DNA of 64,000 nt, from positions 1,240,001-1,304,000 of the forward strand of contig NZ_JAEACF010000001.1 of assembly GCF_016401385.1 (NCBI RefSeq). Reading direction: 5' to 3'. Made by a program: the position numbers and the translations under genes. This document shows, piece by piece, positions 1-8,688 of the stretch (its first letter is position 1; every line of letters begins with the position of its first letter). This DNA comes from Fictibacillus halophilus (GTDB taxonomy: Bacteria; Bacillota; Bacilli; Bacillales; Fictibacillaceae). Below the pieces are notes generated by a model. That model was not told where the DNA came from. It did no database searches and saw only the letters and a list, made by a program, of their open reading frames with translations.

Positions 1-1
1 T

Positions 2-775
2 GATTGCAGGTTCTCATTAGCTGAACCTTCAAAGGGATATGAACTGTATAAGAACGATCACATCGAAGGTGCCATTTATGCTGATCTTGATCAACATCTC
101 TCAAGCACAGTATCTACCCATGGTGGTCGTCATCCATTACCTTCCGTAAACATACTATCACAATTTTTTAGCCGTTGTGGTGTTGACCAAGAAAAAATTG
201 TAGTCGCCTATGATGATCAATCAGGCAGCATGGCTGCAAGACTTTGGTGGATCTTGAAATACTTAGGACATGATAACGTTTATGTCATGCAAGGCGGCTA
301 TACACACTATAAAGAAAAAGGATATGTCATCTCAAGTAAAATGCCTGTCGAAAAACCTGTATATTTTACTCCAAAAGTAAGGAAAGAAATGTTAATGAAC
401 AAAGATGACGTGTTACGAGAAATGAACAATAAGGATACTCTTATCATAGATGCACGAGAACCCAAACGATATAAAGGAGAGATCGAGCCTATCGATCATA
501 AGGCGGGTCATATACCAGGTGCCAAAAACATACCTTGGGAAAGTCATATGCTAAAACCCGGCTGGTGGAAAAGCCGAGAAGAACTTGAAACGAAGTATAG
601 TGGAATGAATGAAAGCAATCCTGTGGTAGTATATTGTGGCTCAGGTGTTACAGCATGCGTCAACATACTTGCAATGGATGAAGCGGGAATCACGAACAAA
701 GCTCTTTATGCTGGCAGCTGGAGTGATTGGATCAGTTATGATGAAAATCCAATACTAAAAGAAGCTACCAAATAA
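2..775 (+). CDS. Thiosulfate/3-mercaptopyruvate-type sulfurtransferase, tandem rhodanese (5' end missing)
   Basis: The frame is open from base 2, so the gene begins to the left of the window and about 257 residues are visible. Two rhodanese domains follow each other. The first carries DDQSGSMAAR where an active enzyme would have its cysteine loop, so it is the usual inactive structural domain. The second has the catalytic loop CGSGVTA, with the cysteine codon at 635-637. Proteins of this family transfer sulfane sulfur from thiosulfate or mercaptopyruvate to cyanide or thiol acceptors in the cytosol. The substrate cannot be told from sequence. The ATG at 230 lies inside the first domain and is not the start. 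Confidence 0.9.
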   Translation, partial: DCRFSLAEPSKGYELYKNDHIEGAIYADLDQHLSSTVSTHGGRHPLPSVNILSQFFSRCGVDQEKIVVAYDDQSGSMAARLWWILKYLGHDNVYVMQGGYTHYKEKGYVISSKMPVEKPVYFTPKVRKEMLMNKDDVLREMNNKDTLIIDAREPKRYKGEIEPIDHKAGHIPGAKNIPWESHMLKPGWWKSREELETKYSGMNESNPVVVYCGSGVTACVNILAMDEAGITNKALYAGSWSDWISYDENPILKEATK

Positions 776-816
776 AATTTCATGTACCGTAAATAAAAAT
801 GTTTTAGGAGATAAAA

Positions 817-1647
817 ATGAAACAAAGCGATTTACATACCCATACCACAGCATCTGATGGGACCTTTACTCCTGCAGAAAATGTTAGGAGAGCTTTTGAA
901 AAAGGTCTCGGCGCTATAGCGATCACCGATCATGATACAGTTAATGGAATTCGGGAAGCGATGATAGAAGCCAAAAAGCATGAAGACTTTACGGTAATCC
1001 CAGGTATTGAGATAAGTACCCTATACGAAGGTCAAGATATCCATGTATTAGGTTATTTTATAGACTATGAAGATGAAAACTTTTTAAAAGCACTAAGCTC
1101 CCTTACTTCTGTTAGAGATAAAAGAAATAAGATGATTCTTGAAAATTTGAACAACCTTGGCATCCCTGTAAAGGAATCTGAGTTAGAAGCAAAAAGACAT
1201 GGCAATGGAAATGTTGGAAGAGGGCACATTGCAGAGATTTTGATGGAAAAAGGAATCGTGAAGTCACTTCCTGAAGCTTTTGAAAAGTTTTTAGGAAAAG
1301 GGAAAGCTGCTTATGCTTCCACAGACCGCATCTCTCCAATCGAAGCGATTCAATTGATCAAAAAAGCAAAAGGAGTACCTGTACTAGCTCATCCAGGTAT
1401 ATATGGAGCAGATGAACTCATTCCGATTCTAAGTGAGAATGGACTAGTCGGACTAGAATTTTACCATCCAGATCATACGGAGAAACAGGTTGCTTATTAT
1501 GAGAAATTAGCAGATAAACACTCCTTAATAAAAACAGCAGGTAGTGATTTTCACGGTTTTCGTAACGGGGAAGTTTTCCATGGTGACATTGGAAGCTGTT
1601 CAGTCCCGATCAGCACCATAGATGTTTTAAAACGTTTTCGTAAATAA
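817..1647 (+). CDS. PHP-domain phosphoesterase (YciV/RNase AM-like)
   Basis: This 276-residue protein is a PHP-domain metal-dependent phosphoesterase. The metal ligands are visible in order: DLHTHT at the N terminus, TDHDTV near residue 40, AHPG near residue 192 and GSDFHGF near residue 243. The C-terminal subunit of DNA polymerase III is excluded by size. The closest characterised family is YciV, whose members hydrolyse 3',5'-nucleoside bisphosphates or trim RNA 5' ends; the exact substrate here is inference. The ATG at 817 has an AGGAGAT ribosome site. The gene stands alone after the sulfurtransferase with a 41-bp gap. Confidence 0.88.
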   Translation: MKQSDLHTHTTASDGTFTPAENVRRAFEKGLGAIAITDHDTVNGIREAMIEAKKHEDFTVIPGIEISTLYEGQDIHVLGYFIDYEDENFLKALSSLTSVRDKRNKMILENLNNLGIPVKESELEAKRHGNGNVGRGHIAEILMEKGIVKSLPEAFEKFLGKGKAAYASTDRISPIEAIQLIKKAKGVPVLAHPGIYGADELIPILSENGLVGLEFYHPDHTEKQVAYYEKLADKHSLIKTAGSDFHGFRNGEVFHGDIGSCSVPISTIDVLKRFRK

Positions 1648-1718
1648 TGCTTGCTAGTCGGCCTAGAACCTTATAAGATTCAATACGGAACATATTGATT
1701 GTGAGAGGAAGAATGGGT

Positions 1719-2315
1719 TTGACTTGGGATCTATTGAACATCATTGGAACGATCGCATTTGCTATTTCAGGTGCTTTAGTTGCAATGGAAGAAGATTATG
1801 ATATTTTAGGCGTCTTTATATTAGGACTGGTCACAGCATTTGGCGGAGGAATATTAAGAAATGTGTTGATCGGTCTCCCCGTAGACACGATTTGGGAGCA
1901 GGGACTTCTATTAAAATCAGCATTAGCATCTATGGGAATCGTATTCTTTATGCCAGAGAGCATGATTCAATTTTCAAAGAGAAGCCTTCACTTTTTTGAT
2001 GCCATCGGCCTTTCAGCGTTCGCGATTCAAGGTGCGATCGCTGCAACAAGTATGAATCATCCTATTAGTGCAGTGATCGTTGCTGCAATCTTAACAGGTA
2101 TCGGCGGTGGAATGATTCGTGACGTATTAGCTGGTCGAAAGCCGGTCGTATTGCGCGAAGAGATTTATGCAGTTTGGGCTTTATTAGGTGGTTTAGTAGT
2201 TGGCCTTAATATCGTGAATAGTACAGTGGAGTATATGATTCTTTTTGTTTCTTTAGTTGTGTTTAGAATGTTGTCTCTGAAACTTAATTGGAAACTTCCA
2301 CATAGAGCTTTGTGA
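1719..2315 (+). CDS. Trimeric intracellular cation channel (TRIC/YvgT, UPF0126) family membrane protein
   Basis: About 198 residues with six or seven hydrophobic helices. Two glycine-rich signatures, FGGGILRNVLIG and GIGGGMIRDVLAG, mark the duplicated three-helix repeat of the UPF0126/TRIC family. Bacterial members form trimeric cation-permeable channels; the physiological ion is not settled. I chose TTG 1719 because GAGAGGA (1703-1709) sits about nine bases upstream and translation then begins LTWDLLNIIG, as is usual for the family. ATG 1713 is too close to that site, and TTG 1695 has no ribosome site. Confidence 0.85.
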   Translation: MTWDLLNIIGTIAFAISGALVAMEEDYDILGVFILGLVTAFGGGILRNVLIGLPVDTIWEQGLLLKSALASMGIVFFMPESMIQFSKRSLHFFDAIGLSAFAIQGAIAATSMNHPISAVIVAAILTGIGGGMIRDVLAGRKPVVLREEIYAVWALLGGLVVGLNIVNSTVEYMILFVSLVVFRMLSLKLNWKLPHRAL

Positions 2316-2330
2316 TTTAATTTACGGTTT

Positions 2331-2490
2331 TTTCAAAAAGATTGTTACTTTTAAATCATTGTCTCCATAGACAGGTGATTGGAGCGCATGGGGGCAAGAT
2401 TCCTAAAGGCATAAAAGAAGCAGGAGCTCTCCCGATCGCCCATGGAAAGCGAGTATATGTGAACGGAAATCAACGACTTTCAAAAGCAAG
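2331..2490 (+). repeat. Dispersed intergenic palindromic repeat, copy A
   Basis: This shortened copy of the family described in the findings begins with AAAGATTGTTACTTTTAA, carries GGTGATTGGAGCGCA, and ends CATGGAAAGCGAG then GAACGGAAATCAAC and CTTTCAAAAG. No credible ORF lies in it. With the terminator after it, it fills the gap between the TRIC-like gene and ablB. Confidence 0.75.
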
Positions 2491-2532
2491 AAAACTTACG
2501 GAAACAACCTTAATTTAATAGCCTATCATTGT

Positions 2533-2560
2533 AACCACCCTAAAGCGAGGGTGGTTTTTT
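2533..2560 (+). terminator. Rho-independent terminator
   Basis: The stem AACCACCC/GGGTGGTT is followed by a run of six T. It closes off transcription before the ablB gene. Confidence 0.8.
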
Positions 2561-2624
2561 GTGCAGGAGTTTAAGCATATATTATGGAAATTATGAAAAG
2601 AGGAAGTTAATAGGAGGCGAAACA

Positions 2625-3479
2625 ATGAAGACCACATATTACGAGAACAAAGAAATCAATAAGACTCATTTTATCGCGGATACATGTTTTGATTATTATA
2701 GCGAACGCATAAGAGCAGACGATTATCGTGGAAACATAAACTTTTTTTCAGAATGGCTTGAAGAAGAAGCGAAGAACAACGGATTTCATAAGATCATTGT
2801 TAAATCTAAAAGAGATGATATCGCTTCCTGGCAGGAGATCGGCTATATAAATGAAGGAGAGTTTAAAGGATATTTTAATGGTGCGTCAGCATACGCGATG
2901 TGTAAATACCTTACAAATGAAAGAAGAAACAGCGAATATTGGGTAGATGAGGATCGCATTTTAAGAGATGTCTTAAAGCTAGAAACAGGAACAAAAAATC
3001 AGCCTCTCCAGAACAACTATTTTTTAAGAATGGCTGATGTTCAGGATGCAGAGTCACTTGCAGGGCTTTATGGAGATGTGTTTCAAGTGTATCCGACGCC
3101 TATGAACGATGCTGAGTATGTAAGGAAGATGATTAAATCAGGCACTCTATTTTGTGTCATAGAGCATGAAGGAAAAATCATTAGTGCTGCTTCTGCTGAC
3201 GTTAATGAAACTTATAATAATGCTGAAATCACAGACTGTGCGACGATTCCAGAGCACCGAAAATTTGGTCTTATGAAGCATCTGATCGATCAGCTTGAAA
3301 AAGAGTTATTTCAAAGAAATATCTATTGTTCTTATTCGATTGCGAGAGGGCTCTCTTTTGGCATGAATGCTGTTTTCCATCAAAAAGGCTACGTATATAA
3401 GGGAAGACTGGCGAACAACTGTAAAATTTTTGACAAATACGAAGATATGAACATTTGGGTAAAGGATTTATCGAGATGA
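2625..3479 (+). CDS. ablB: Putative beta-lysine N6-acetyltransferase (AblB/YodP)
   Basis: A 284-residue protein with a C-terminal GNAT acetyltransferase domain (about residues 130-284); the acetyl-CoA segment TIPEHRKFGLMKHLI is visible. AblB acetylates the terminal amino group of L-beta-lysine. In methanogens the product is an osmolyte; in Bacillus the homologue is YodP. The start at ATG 2625 is fixed by TAGGAGGCG at 2611-2619; an upstream in-frame GTG at 2559 lies in the preceding terminator. A CATATATT stretch near 2576 resembles a sigma-E -10 box, but I see no good -35. It lies 56 bp before the sigma-54 activator and one gene before kamA, the enzyme that makes its substrate. Confidence 0.85.
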   Translation: MKTTYYENKEINKTHFIADTCFDYYSERIRADDYRGNINFFSEWLEEEAKNNGFHKIIVKSKRDDIASWQEIGYINEGEFKGYFNGASAYAMCKYLTNERRNSEYWVDEDRILRDVLKLETGTKNQPLQNNYFLRMADVQDAESLAGLYGDVFQVYPTPMNDAEYVRKMIKSGTLFCVIEHEGKIISAASADVNETYNNAEITDCATIPEHRKFGLMKHLIDQLEKELFQRNIYCSYSIARGLSFGMNAVFHQKGYVYKGRLANNCKIFDKYEDMNIWVKDLSR

Positions 3480-3535
3480 GTGCCGAATTTTAGGCATAAG
3501 GTGACAAAAATTAAGCACTCTTGGTGGTGATCTTT

Positions 3536-4933
3536 TTGATTTCTAAATCATTAGAAACGGCAGAAACCTTAAATGCAATTTTAAAGACGATTGATGAAGG
3601 AATCCATGTCGTTGATGCAGATGGAATTACAATCTTTTATAATTCAGTAGCAGCATCATTAGATGGATTAACATCAGATGAGGTTCATCATCATCATGTG
3701 CTTGATGCATTTCCTTCCTTAACAAAGGAAACGAGCACGTTACTCAAGGTGATCGAAACAGGCAAACCCATCTTTAACGAACATCAATCCTATACGAATC
3801 GTAAAGGTAAGCAGATCGACACAGTAAATTCTACACTGCCACTTTGGTTGAATGGAGAACTGATCGGTGCTGTAGAAGTAGCGAAAGATCTTTCAAAAAT
3901 TAGAGTTCTTTCTGAGCAACTGATTGATCTGCAAAAGAAGATGAAAGTTAAGAAAAAAACAAATAAAGATCAACCGTTTGCAGCTTACCATTTCTCTGAT
4001 ATCATCACGGACGATCCCGAACTAAACGAGATAAAATTACAATGTAACCAAGCTTCTCAGACCAATTCGCCAATCATGTTATATGGAGAAACAGGCACAG
4101 GGAAAGAGATGTTCGTTCAAGCGATACACAATTCTTCTAAACGTGCTTTCAATCCGTTTGTTGTTCAAAATTGCGCCGCGATTCCGGGACCTTTGCTTGA
4201 AGGGATTTTATTTGGCACGACAAAAGGCAGTTTTACAGGTGCCATCGATCGGCCAGGAGTGTTTGAGTTAGCAGATGGAGGCACTTTATTCTTAGATGAA
4301 CTCAATTCGATGCCTGTTGAATTGCAAGCAAAGCTATTGAGGGTCGTACAAGAAGGTGTGGTAGAGCGAATAGGCAGTCATGTTTCTCGAAGTGTGGATG
4401 TTAGGATTATTTCTGCGTTAAACGAACAACCAGATGTTTGTATGGAACAAGGAAAGCTGCGAAGAGATCTTTATTATCGATTAAATGTGGTTTATTTTGA
4501 ACTGCCACCTTTGAGAGAAAGAAAAGGGGATATTTCTTACTTAGTGAATCATTTTATTAACCACTTTAATCGTACTTTTGGAAAAAAGGTAAAAGGATTC
4601 ACTTCTGAAGCTGTAAAGGTCATACAACGTTATTCCTGGCCCGGAAATGTACGAGAACTGAAACATGCGATCGAACACTGTATGAATTTTGCTGAAGATG
4701 AATCGCTGATAGAAGCTTCCTTACTTCCGAGACATGTAACGATTAATGATGTACCTGCTCGCGTAGTAAGAAAAGAATTAACAACCATCCCTTCATTAAG
4801 ACAGGCATTAGGAGATTATGAGAAACACATCATTGAGATGGCACTAGATCATACTGCTGGCAATATTCTTCAAGCTGCAAAGATTTTAGGAATACCAAGA
4901 CAAACCCTGCAATATAAAATAAAACAAAGATGA
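3536..4933 (+). CDS. Sigma-54-dependent transcriptional activator, PAS-AAA+-Fis (RocR/AblR-like)
   Basis: A 465-residue bacterial enhancer-binding protein. A PAS sensor domain covers about residues 5-120. The AAA+ domain has Walker A GETGTGKE, the sigma-54 contact loop as GSFTGA (consensus GAFTGA), and FLDELN as Walker B. A Fis helix-turn-helix ends the protein (AAKILGIPRQTLQYKI). Such proteins bind upstream sites and open SigL holoenzyme promoters; the perfect -24/-12 site before kamA is the obvious target. The inducer sensed by PAS is unknown, probably lysine or beta-lysine by context. TTG 3536 is chosen because GGTGGTGATC at 3523-3532 matches the 16S 3' end at ideal spacing; TTG 3521 and GTG 3524/3527 overlap that site. 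Confidence 0.88.
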   Translation: MISKSLETAETLNAILKTIDEGIHVVDADGITIFYNSVAASLDGLTSDEVHHHHVLDAFPSLTKETSTLLKVIETGKPIFNEHQSYTNRKGKQIDTVNSTLPLWLNGELIGAVEVAKDLSKIRVLSEQLIDLQKKMKVKKKTNKDQPFAAYHFSDIITDDPELNEIKLQCNQASQTNSPIMLYGETGTGKEMFVQAIHNSSKRAFNPFVVQNCAAIPGPLLEGILFGTTKGSFTGAIDRPGVFELADGGTLFLDELNSMPVELQAKLLRVVQEGVVERIGSHVSRSVDVRIISALNEQPDVCMEQGKLRRDLYYRLNVVYFELPPLRERKGDISYLVNHFINHFNRTFGKKVKGFTSEAVKVIQRYSWPGNVRELKHAIEHCMNFAEDESLIEASLLPRHVTINDVPARVVRKELTTIPSLRQALGDYEKHIIEMALDHTAGNILQAAKILGIPRQTLQYKIKQR

Positions 4934-4968
4934 ACTGCCGAATTTCCGGCAGTTCATCTTTGTTTTAT
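4921..4968 (+). terminator. Long-stem terminator overlapping the end of the activator gene
   Basis: Bases 4921-4940 pair perfectly with 4946-4965, a 20-bp stem around a five-base loop. The stop codon of the activator lies inside the left arm. The right arm ends in a T-rich stretch. It should separate activator transcription from kamA. Confidence 0.8.
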
Positions 4969-5045
4969 TCGTTTTCATTAGGCCCACATTTTGAAGATCA
5001 TGCATAAACTATAGGATAAATCATATATTCAGAACTTTCTGTAAC

Positions 5046-5062
5046 TTGGCACGCTTCTTGCA
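5046..5062 (+). promoter_or_regulatory. Sigma-54 (SigL) -24/-12 promoter of kamA
   Basis: TTGGCAC (5046-5052), five bases, then TTGCA (5058-5062) matches the sigma-54 consensus exactly. Transcription should start near 5072, giving a leader of about 27 bases with AAAGGAGGTC at 5083-5092. Upstream activator sites probably lie in the AT-rich 80 bp before it, but I cannot define them. Confidence 0.92.
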
Positions 5063-5098
5063 TGAATAATGAGTGTAGAAATAAAGGAGGTCATTAGA

Positions 5099-6526
5099 AT
5101 GCCTGTAGTGAATGGATTATTCAAACCAAAGAAACACTGGAGTGAATTTGAATTATGGAAAGATGTCACAGAAGAGCAATGGAATGATTGGCTTTGGCAG
5201 CTGACTAACACGATCAGAAATTTGAAAGATCTTAAAAGTATCATTAACTTGACGCCCGAAGAAGAAGAAGGCGTTAAAATTTCCACGATGACGATTCCAT
5301 TAAACATTACACCTTATTATGCATGGCTCATGGATCAAGATGATCCACGATGTCCGATTCGTATGCAGTCCGTTCCGATCGGTAAGGAGATCTTAAAGAC
5401 GAAATACGATTTGGAAGACCCTTTGCATGAAGACGAAGATTCCCCTGTTCCAGGGCTTACGCACCGCTATCCTGATCGTGTTCTTTTTCTTGTAACCAAT
5501 CAGTGTTCGATGTATTGCCGTTATTGTACGAGAAGACGTTTTTCTGGGCAGATTGGTATGGGTGTACCCAAGAAACAATTGGATGCAGCCATCAACTATA
5601 TTCGAAACAATCCTCAAGTTAGGGATTGTTTAATCTCAGGCGGCGACGGGTTATTAATTAATGACAACATCTTAGAATATATATTAAAGAACTTAAGGGA
5701 GATTCCTCATCTAGAGATCATTAGGATCGGAACTCGAGCTCCAGTCGTTTTCCCACAAAGAATTACAGAAAACTTATGCAACATCTTAAAGAAGTATCAC
5801 CCGGTTTGGTTAAATACACATTTCAATACTTCAATTGAAATTACAGAAGAATCAAAAAGAGCGTGTGAGATGCTCGCGAATGCTGGAGTCCCTGTAGGCA
5901 ATCAATCTGTTATTCTTGCAGGAATCAACGATAGTGTTCCTATCATGAAAAAGCTGATGCATGATCTTGTGAAGATCAGAGTCAGACCATACTATATCTA
6001 TCAATGTGATCTGTCTGAAGGCATCGGACATTTCCGTGCACCTGTTTCTAAAGGTTTGGAGATTATTGAAGGTTTGCGTGGTCATACATCTGGTTATGCA
6101 GTTCCAACGTTTGTAGTAGATGCTCCTGGAGGCGGAGGGAAGATTGCTGTTCAGCCAAACTATCTTATATCTCAATCGCCAGAAAAGGTAGTGCTTCGTA
6201 ACTTCGAAGGAGTGATCACTTCTTACCCTGAACCTCAAAACTATCAAGCTGGAAGGGCAGATGCTTATTTTAATGAAGTGATGGGAACGAATCACATCAA
6301 GCCAGCGATCGGTGTTTCAGCTCTTATGAGTGATGAAGCGTTCAACCTCGTTCCCAAAGGATTAAAGCGCCTTGAACGAAGAGAAGACTATGATACGAAT
6401 CCGGAGCATAGTTCATTAAAAGATAAACGTGATAAACGCGATGAATTGAAAGAGAAAAAATATAAGTTTGAGCAGACAAAAGACGAAGGAATTGCAGCGA
6501 CTCCTGAAGAACAAAGAAATGCATAG
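5099..6526 (+). CDS. kamA: Lysine 2,3-aminomutase
   Basis: This radical-SAM, PLP-dependent enzyme interconverts L-lysine and L-beta-lysine. The protein has 475 residues, normal for the family. The iron-sulfur motif CSMYCRYC supplies Cys136, Cys140 and Cys143. The PLP lysine is about Lys348 in the GGGGKIAVQP segment. The start at ATG 5099 follows AAAGGAGGTC; an in-frame ATG at 5069 would sit at or before the sigma-54 transcription start and is excluded. The C terminus is a charged Lys/Glu-rich tail. It heads the catabolic genes and is driven by the -24/-12 promoter, presumably through the activator encoded just upstream. In B. subtilis kamA is in the sporulation yod operon instead, so control differs here. 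Confidence 0.96.
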   Translation: MPVVNGLFKPKKHWSEFELWKDVTEEQWNDWLWQLTNTIRNLKDLKSIINLTPEEEEGVKISTMTIPLNITPYYAWLMDQDDPRCPIRMQSVPIGKEILKTKYDLEDPLHEDEDSPVPGLTHRYPDRVLFLVTNQCSMYCRYCTRRRFSGQIGMGVPKKQLDAAINYIRNNPQVRDCLISGGDGLLINDNILEYILKNLREIPHLEIIRIGTRAPVVFPQRITENLCNILKKYHPVWLNTHFNTSIEITEESKRACEMLANAGVPVGNQSVILAGINDSVPIMKKLMHDLVKIRVRPYYIYQCDLSEGIGHFRAPVSKGLEIIEGLRGHTSGYAVPTFVVDAPGGGGKIAVQPNYLISQSPEKVVLRNFEGVITSYPEPQNYQAGRADAYFNEVMGTNHIKPAIGVSALMSDEAFNLVPKGLKRLERREDYDTNPEHSSLKDKRDKRDELKEKKYKFEQTKDEGIAATPEEQRNA

Positions 6527-6539
6527 AGAGGAGGATAAC

Positions 6540-6812
6540 ATGAAGTGCTTATGGTGTGAGAGTGAAGAAGCAGAGCAGGCAGGATTGACAGGGTATTGGG
6601 AACTGCCGGATGGTTCAAGAGCCGTTCAAATAACTGTGATCCCTTCTGTATCCTGTTCATCTTGTGGTATGGAATATCAAGAAGATCATATTGTAGATGA
6701 GATTGAAGATCAACTCATGTTAATAGATACAAAGAAGATAGATTCAAAGATTTCTTATGCAGAATTAATGAGCATACCGAGGTTTTTGAAGAAGAATTAT
6801 TTTAAGTTGTAA
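6540..6812 (+). CDS. yokU: YokU-family small zinc-finger-like protein
   Basis: A 90-residue protein beginning MKCLWCESEE and carrying a second pair, CSSCGMEY, so two CxxC pairs could bind zinc. It belongs to the YokU family, related to the N-terminal zinc module of MqsA/YgiT antitoxin-type proteins. Genes of this type repeatedly lie next to kamA, but no biochemical role is established. ATG 6540 lies 13 bp after the kamA stop with GAGAGGAGG at 6526-6534, so it is cotranscribed with kamA. No MqsR-like toxin gene is nearby. Confidence 0.75.
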   Translation: MKCLWCESEEAEQAGLTGYWELPDGSRAVQITVIPSVSCSSCGMEYQEDHIVDEIEDQLMLIDTKKIDSKISYAELMSIPRFLKKNYFKL

Positions 6813-6865
6813 CATCAGTAGAGTAAGGGAGTATCTTTTTTAAATTATTATTTTCGCAATCTTTG

Positions 6866-7184
6866 TTGCGTATGGAAGTGTTGATTTCCATTACAGTCTG
6901 CTCGCTTTCCACGGGGCAGGCAGTGAGCCACATTCGTACGTTTTACGTATAAGTGTCTCACCTGTCTAGTTGCAGAGGCTAGCCCCTCTAGGTCAAAAGT
7001 TAAATGGCCCACAAGGCAAAGTGCGCCTTGATAGCCTTTCACCTTTTACTGGTCGGGGCTGAACGAGCCTCTTCCACTTTTAGGACTGCCCGCTTGTCCC
7101 GTAGGAGTCTCGCAACTTACACTCCAATCAACTGTCAAAGTTGGCAAGGATTTAAAGCAACAAACTTTTAGAAAAGAGCGTTTC
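6866..7184 (-). repeat. Dispersed intergenic palindromic repeat, copy B (full length, reversed)
   Basis: The longest copy, about 320 bp, in reverse orientation relative to copies A, C and D. Read on the minus strand it has AAAGTTTGTTGCTTTAAA, GTTGATTGGAGTGTAAG, an inner hairpin with GGTGAGACAC and GTGGCTCAC arms around ACGTAAAACGT, then GGAAAGCGAGCAG and GGAAATCAAC. The rest of the 494-bp gap between yokU and the next gene (7185-7306) is AT-rich and shows no sigma-54 site or terminator that I can defend. Short ORFs inside the repeat are chance. Confidence 0.85.
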
Positions 7185-7306
7185 AATCAAATGATTATCT
7201 AAAAGCTAGTCGCTAAATATCTTAGCTACTTCTTGAGAGAGACAGTGAAAATAGTTTTAAATAAAGATATTTCCTTTTTAACCCTCATGAGGAAGGAGCC
7301 TTTTTT

Positions 7307-8674
7307 ATGAGAAAATCACATCTCATCAAACCGGTTCTAGGAAGCGAATATCCTGTTATCAGTCATGGTAAAGGAATCTATTTATACGATAAAGAAGGAA
7401 AGCAATATATTGATGGCTCGTCAGGTGCGATCACATGTAATATCGGTCACGGTGTTCATGAAGTTGCTGAAGCGATGTGGAATCAAGCAAACCATGTATC
7501 ATTCGTATACCGTTCGCAGTTTACAAGTGAAGCTGCAGAACAACTAGCGGAAAAAATAGCTCATTATGCGCCAGGAGATTTAAATTCCGTATTCTTTGTA
7601 AATAGTGGATCAGAAGCAACCGAGACGGCACTTAAGGTTGCTATTCAGTATTTCCAAGAACAAGGAGACATGACGAAAACAAAAGTCATATCACGATGGA
7701 CCAGTTATCACGGAATTACATTAGGGGCACTATCGATGTCCGGTCATAAATTAAGGCGTCAACGTTTCGCGGCATTGCTTGAAGACTTTCCTGCAGCACA
7801 CCCCCCATATTGTTATCAGTGTCCATTAAAAGAGACGTATCCTGGTTGTGGTGTAAAATGTGCAGACGACTTAGAATCTTCTATTCAAGCGATAGGACCA
7901 GATCAAATCGCTGCATTTATTGCAGAACCAATCATCGGTGCATCTGGAGGAGCGATCGTACCACCAGACGAGTACTTTGGGAAAATACGAGAGATCTGTG
8001 ATAAATATAATATTTTAATGATCGCTGATGAAGTGATGACAGGTATGGGACGTACCGGAAAAATGTTCGCGATGGAACATTGGGATGTAACTCCTGACAT
8101 TATTGCGATTGGAAAAGGCATGAGTGCGGGCTATACACCGATGGCGGCAACTATCGTATCAGACCGTATTATGAACGTGATCGAAGCCGGAAGTAAAGTG
8201 GTTATGAGCGGACACACGTTTAGCGCAAATCCACAATCTGCTGCTGTTTGTCTTGCTGTTATCGATTATATGGAAAGAAATAAACTTCAAGAAAACGCAG
8301 AAGTTATGGGCCAATATCTGATGAACCATCTACAGCGTCTTCAGTGGAAGTATCCGCTTATCGGCGATGTAAGAGGAAAGGGTTTATTATGTGGCATTGA
8401 ATTTGTTAAGAATCCGATCACGCGAGAACCTTTTGAGATCACTACAAAAGTCACAGACCGGCTGTTATCTATCTGTTTAGATAACGGACTGCTCGTTTAC
8501 CCTGCAGTTGGTGGAGTAACAGGATTTTCAGGAGACTCTATTCTTTTATCTCCACCATTGAACGTTACGAAAGAACAGATAGCAGACATCATAGATATTC
8601 TAGATCAATCCATCGGTGAACTGACGACTCAACTCATTACAGAAGGTTTATATATTACAGAAGCGACCAGTTGA
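7307..8674 (+). CDS. yodT: Class III PLP aminotransferase (YodT-like)
   Basis: A 455-residue fold-type I class III aminotransferase. The PLP lysine is Lys270 in AIGKGMSAG, and the cofactor aspartate is in MIADEVMTGMGRTG. A cysteine-rich insert near residue 165 (CYQCPLKE...CGVKC) may bind a metal and is typical of this YodT group. By context it would remove the beta-amino group of N6-acetyl-beta-lysine to give a 3-oxo acid; that substrate is inference. ATG 7307 follows AGGAAGGAG. It is the first gene of a five-gene run with 14-bp, negative or 19-bp gaps, so all are probably one operon. Whether it starts from the kamA promoter or its own is unclear. Confidence 0.85.
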   Translation: MRKSHLIKPVLGSEYPVISHGKGIYLYDKEGKQYIDGSSGAITCNIGHGVHEVAEAMWNQANHVSFVYRSQFTSEAAEQLAEKIAHYAPGDLNSVFFVNSGSEATETALKVAIQYFQEQGDMTKTKVISRWTSYHGITLGALSMSGHKLRRQRFAALLEDFPAAHPPYCYQCPLKETYPGCGVKCADDLESSIQAIGPDQIAAFIAEPIIGASGGAIVPPDEYFGKIREICDKYNILMIADEVMTGMGRTGKMFAMEHWDVTPDIIAIGKGMSAGYTPMAATIVSDRIMNVIEAGSKVVMSGHTFSANPQSAAVCLAVIDYMERNKLQENAEVMGQYLMNHLQRLQWKYPLIGDVRGKGLLCGIEFVKNPITREPFEITTKVTDRLLSICLDNGLLVYPAVGGVTGFSGDSILLSPPLNVTKEQIADIIDILDQSIGELTTQLITEGLYITEATS

Positions 8675-8688
8675 AAGAGGTGTTGTGA

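Noticed and set aside
5069..5098. ATG 5069 as the kamA start
   Set aside because: The predicted sigma-54 transcription start is near 5072, and the strong ribosome site serves ATG 5099.
6540..6812. Toxin-antitoxin system with the YokU zinc module as antitoxin
   Set aside because: The protein resembles the MqsA N terminus, but no toxin-size partner lies beside it and its constant neighbour is kamA.
6848..7042. A 64-codon minus-strand frame
   Set aside because: It lies wholly in repeat copy B; the same frame is broken in other copies, so it is not a conserved protein.
7130..7306. A second sigma-54 promoter before the YodT-like gene
   Set aside because: TTGGCA occurs near 7141, but no GC at the -12 position follows at the needed spacing; it is part of repeat copy B.
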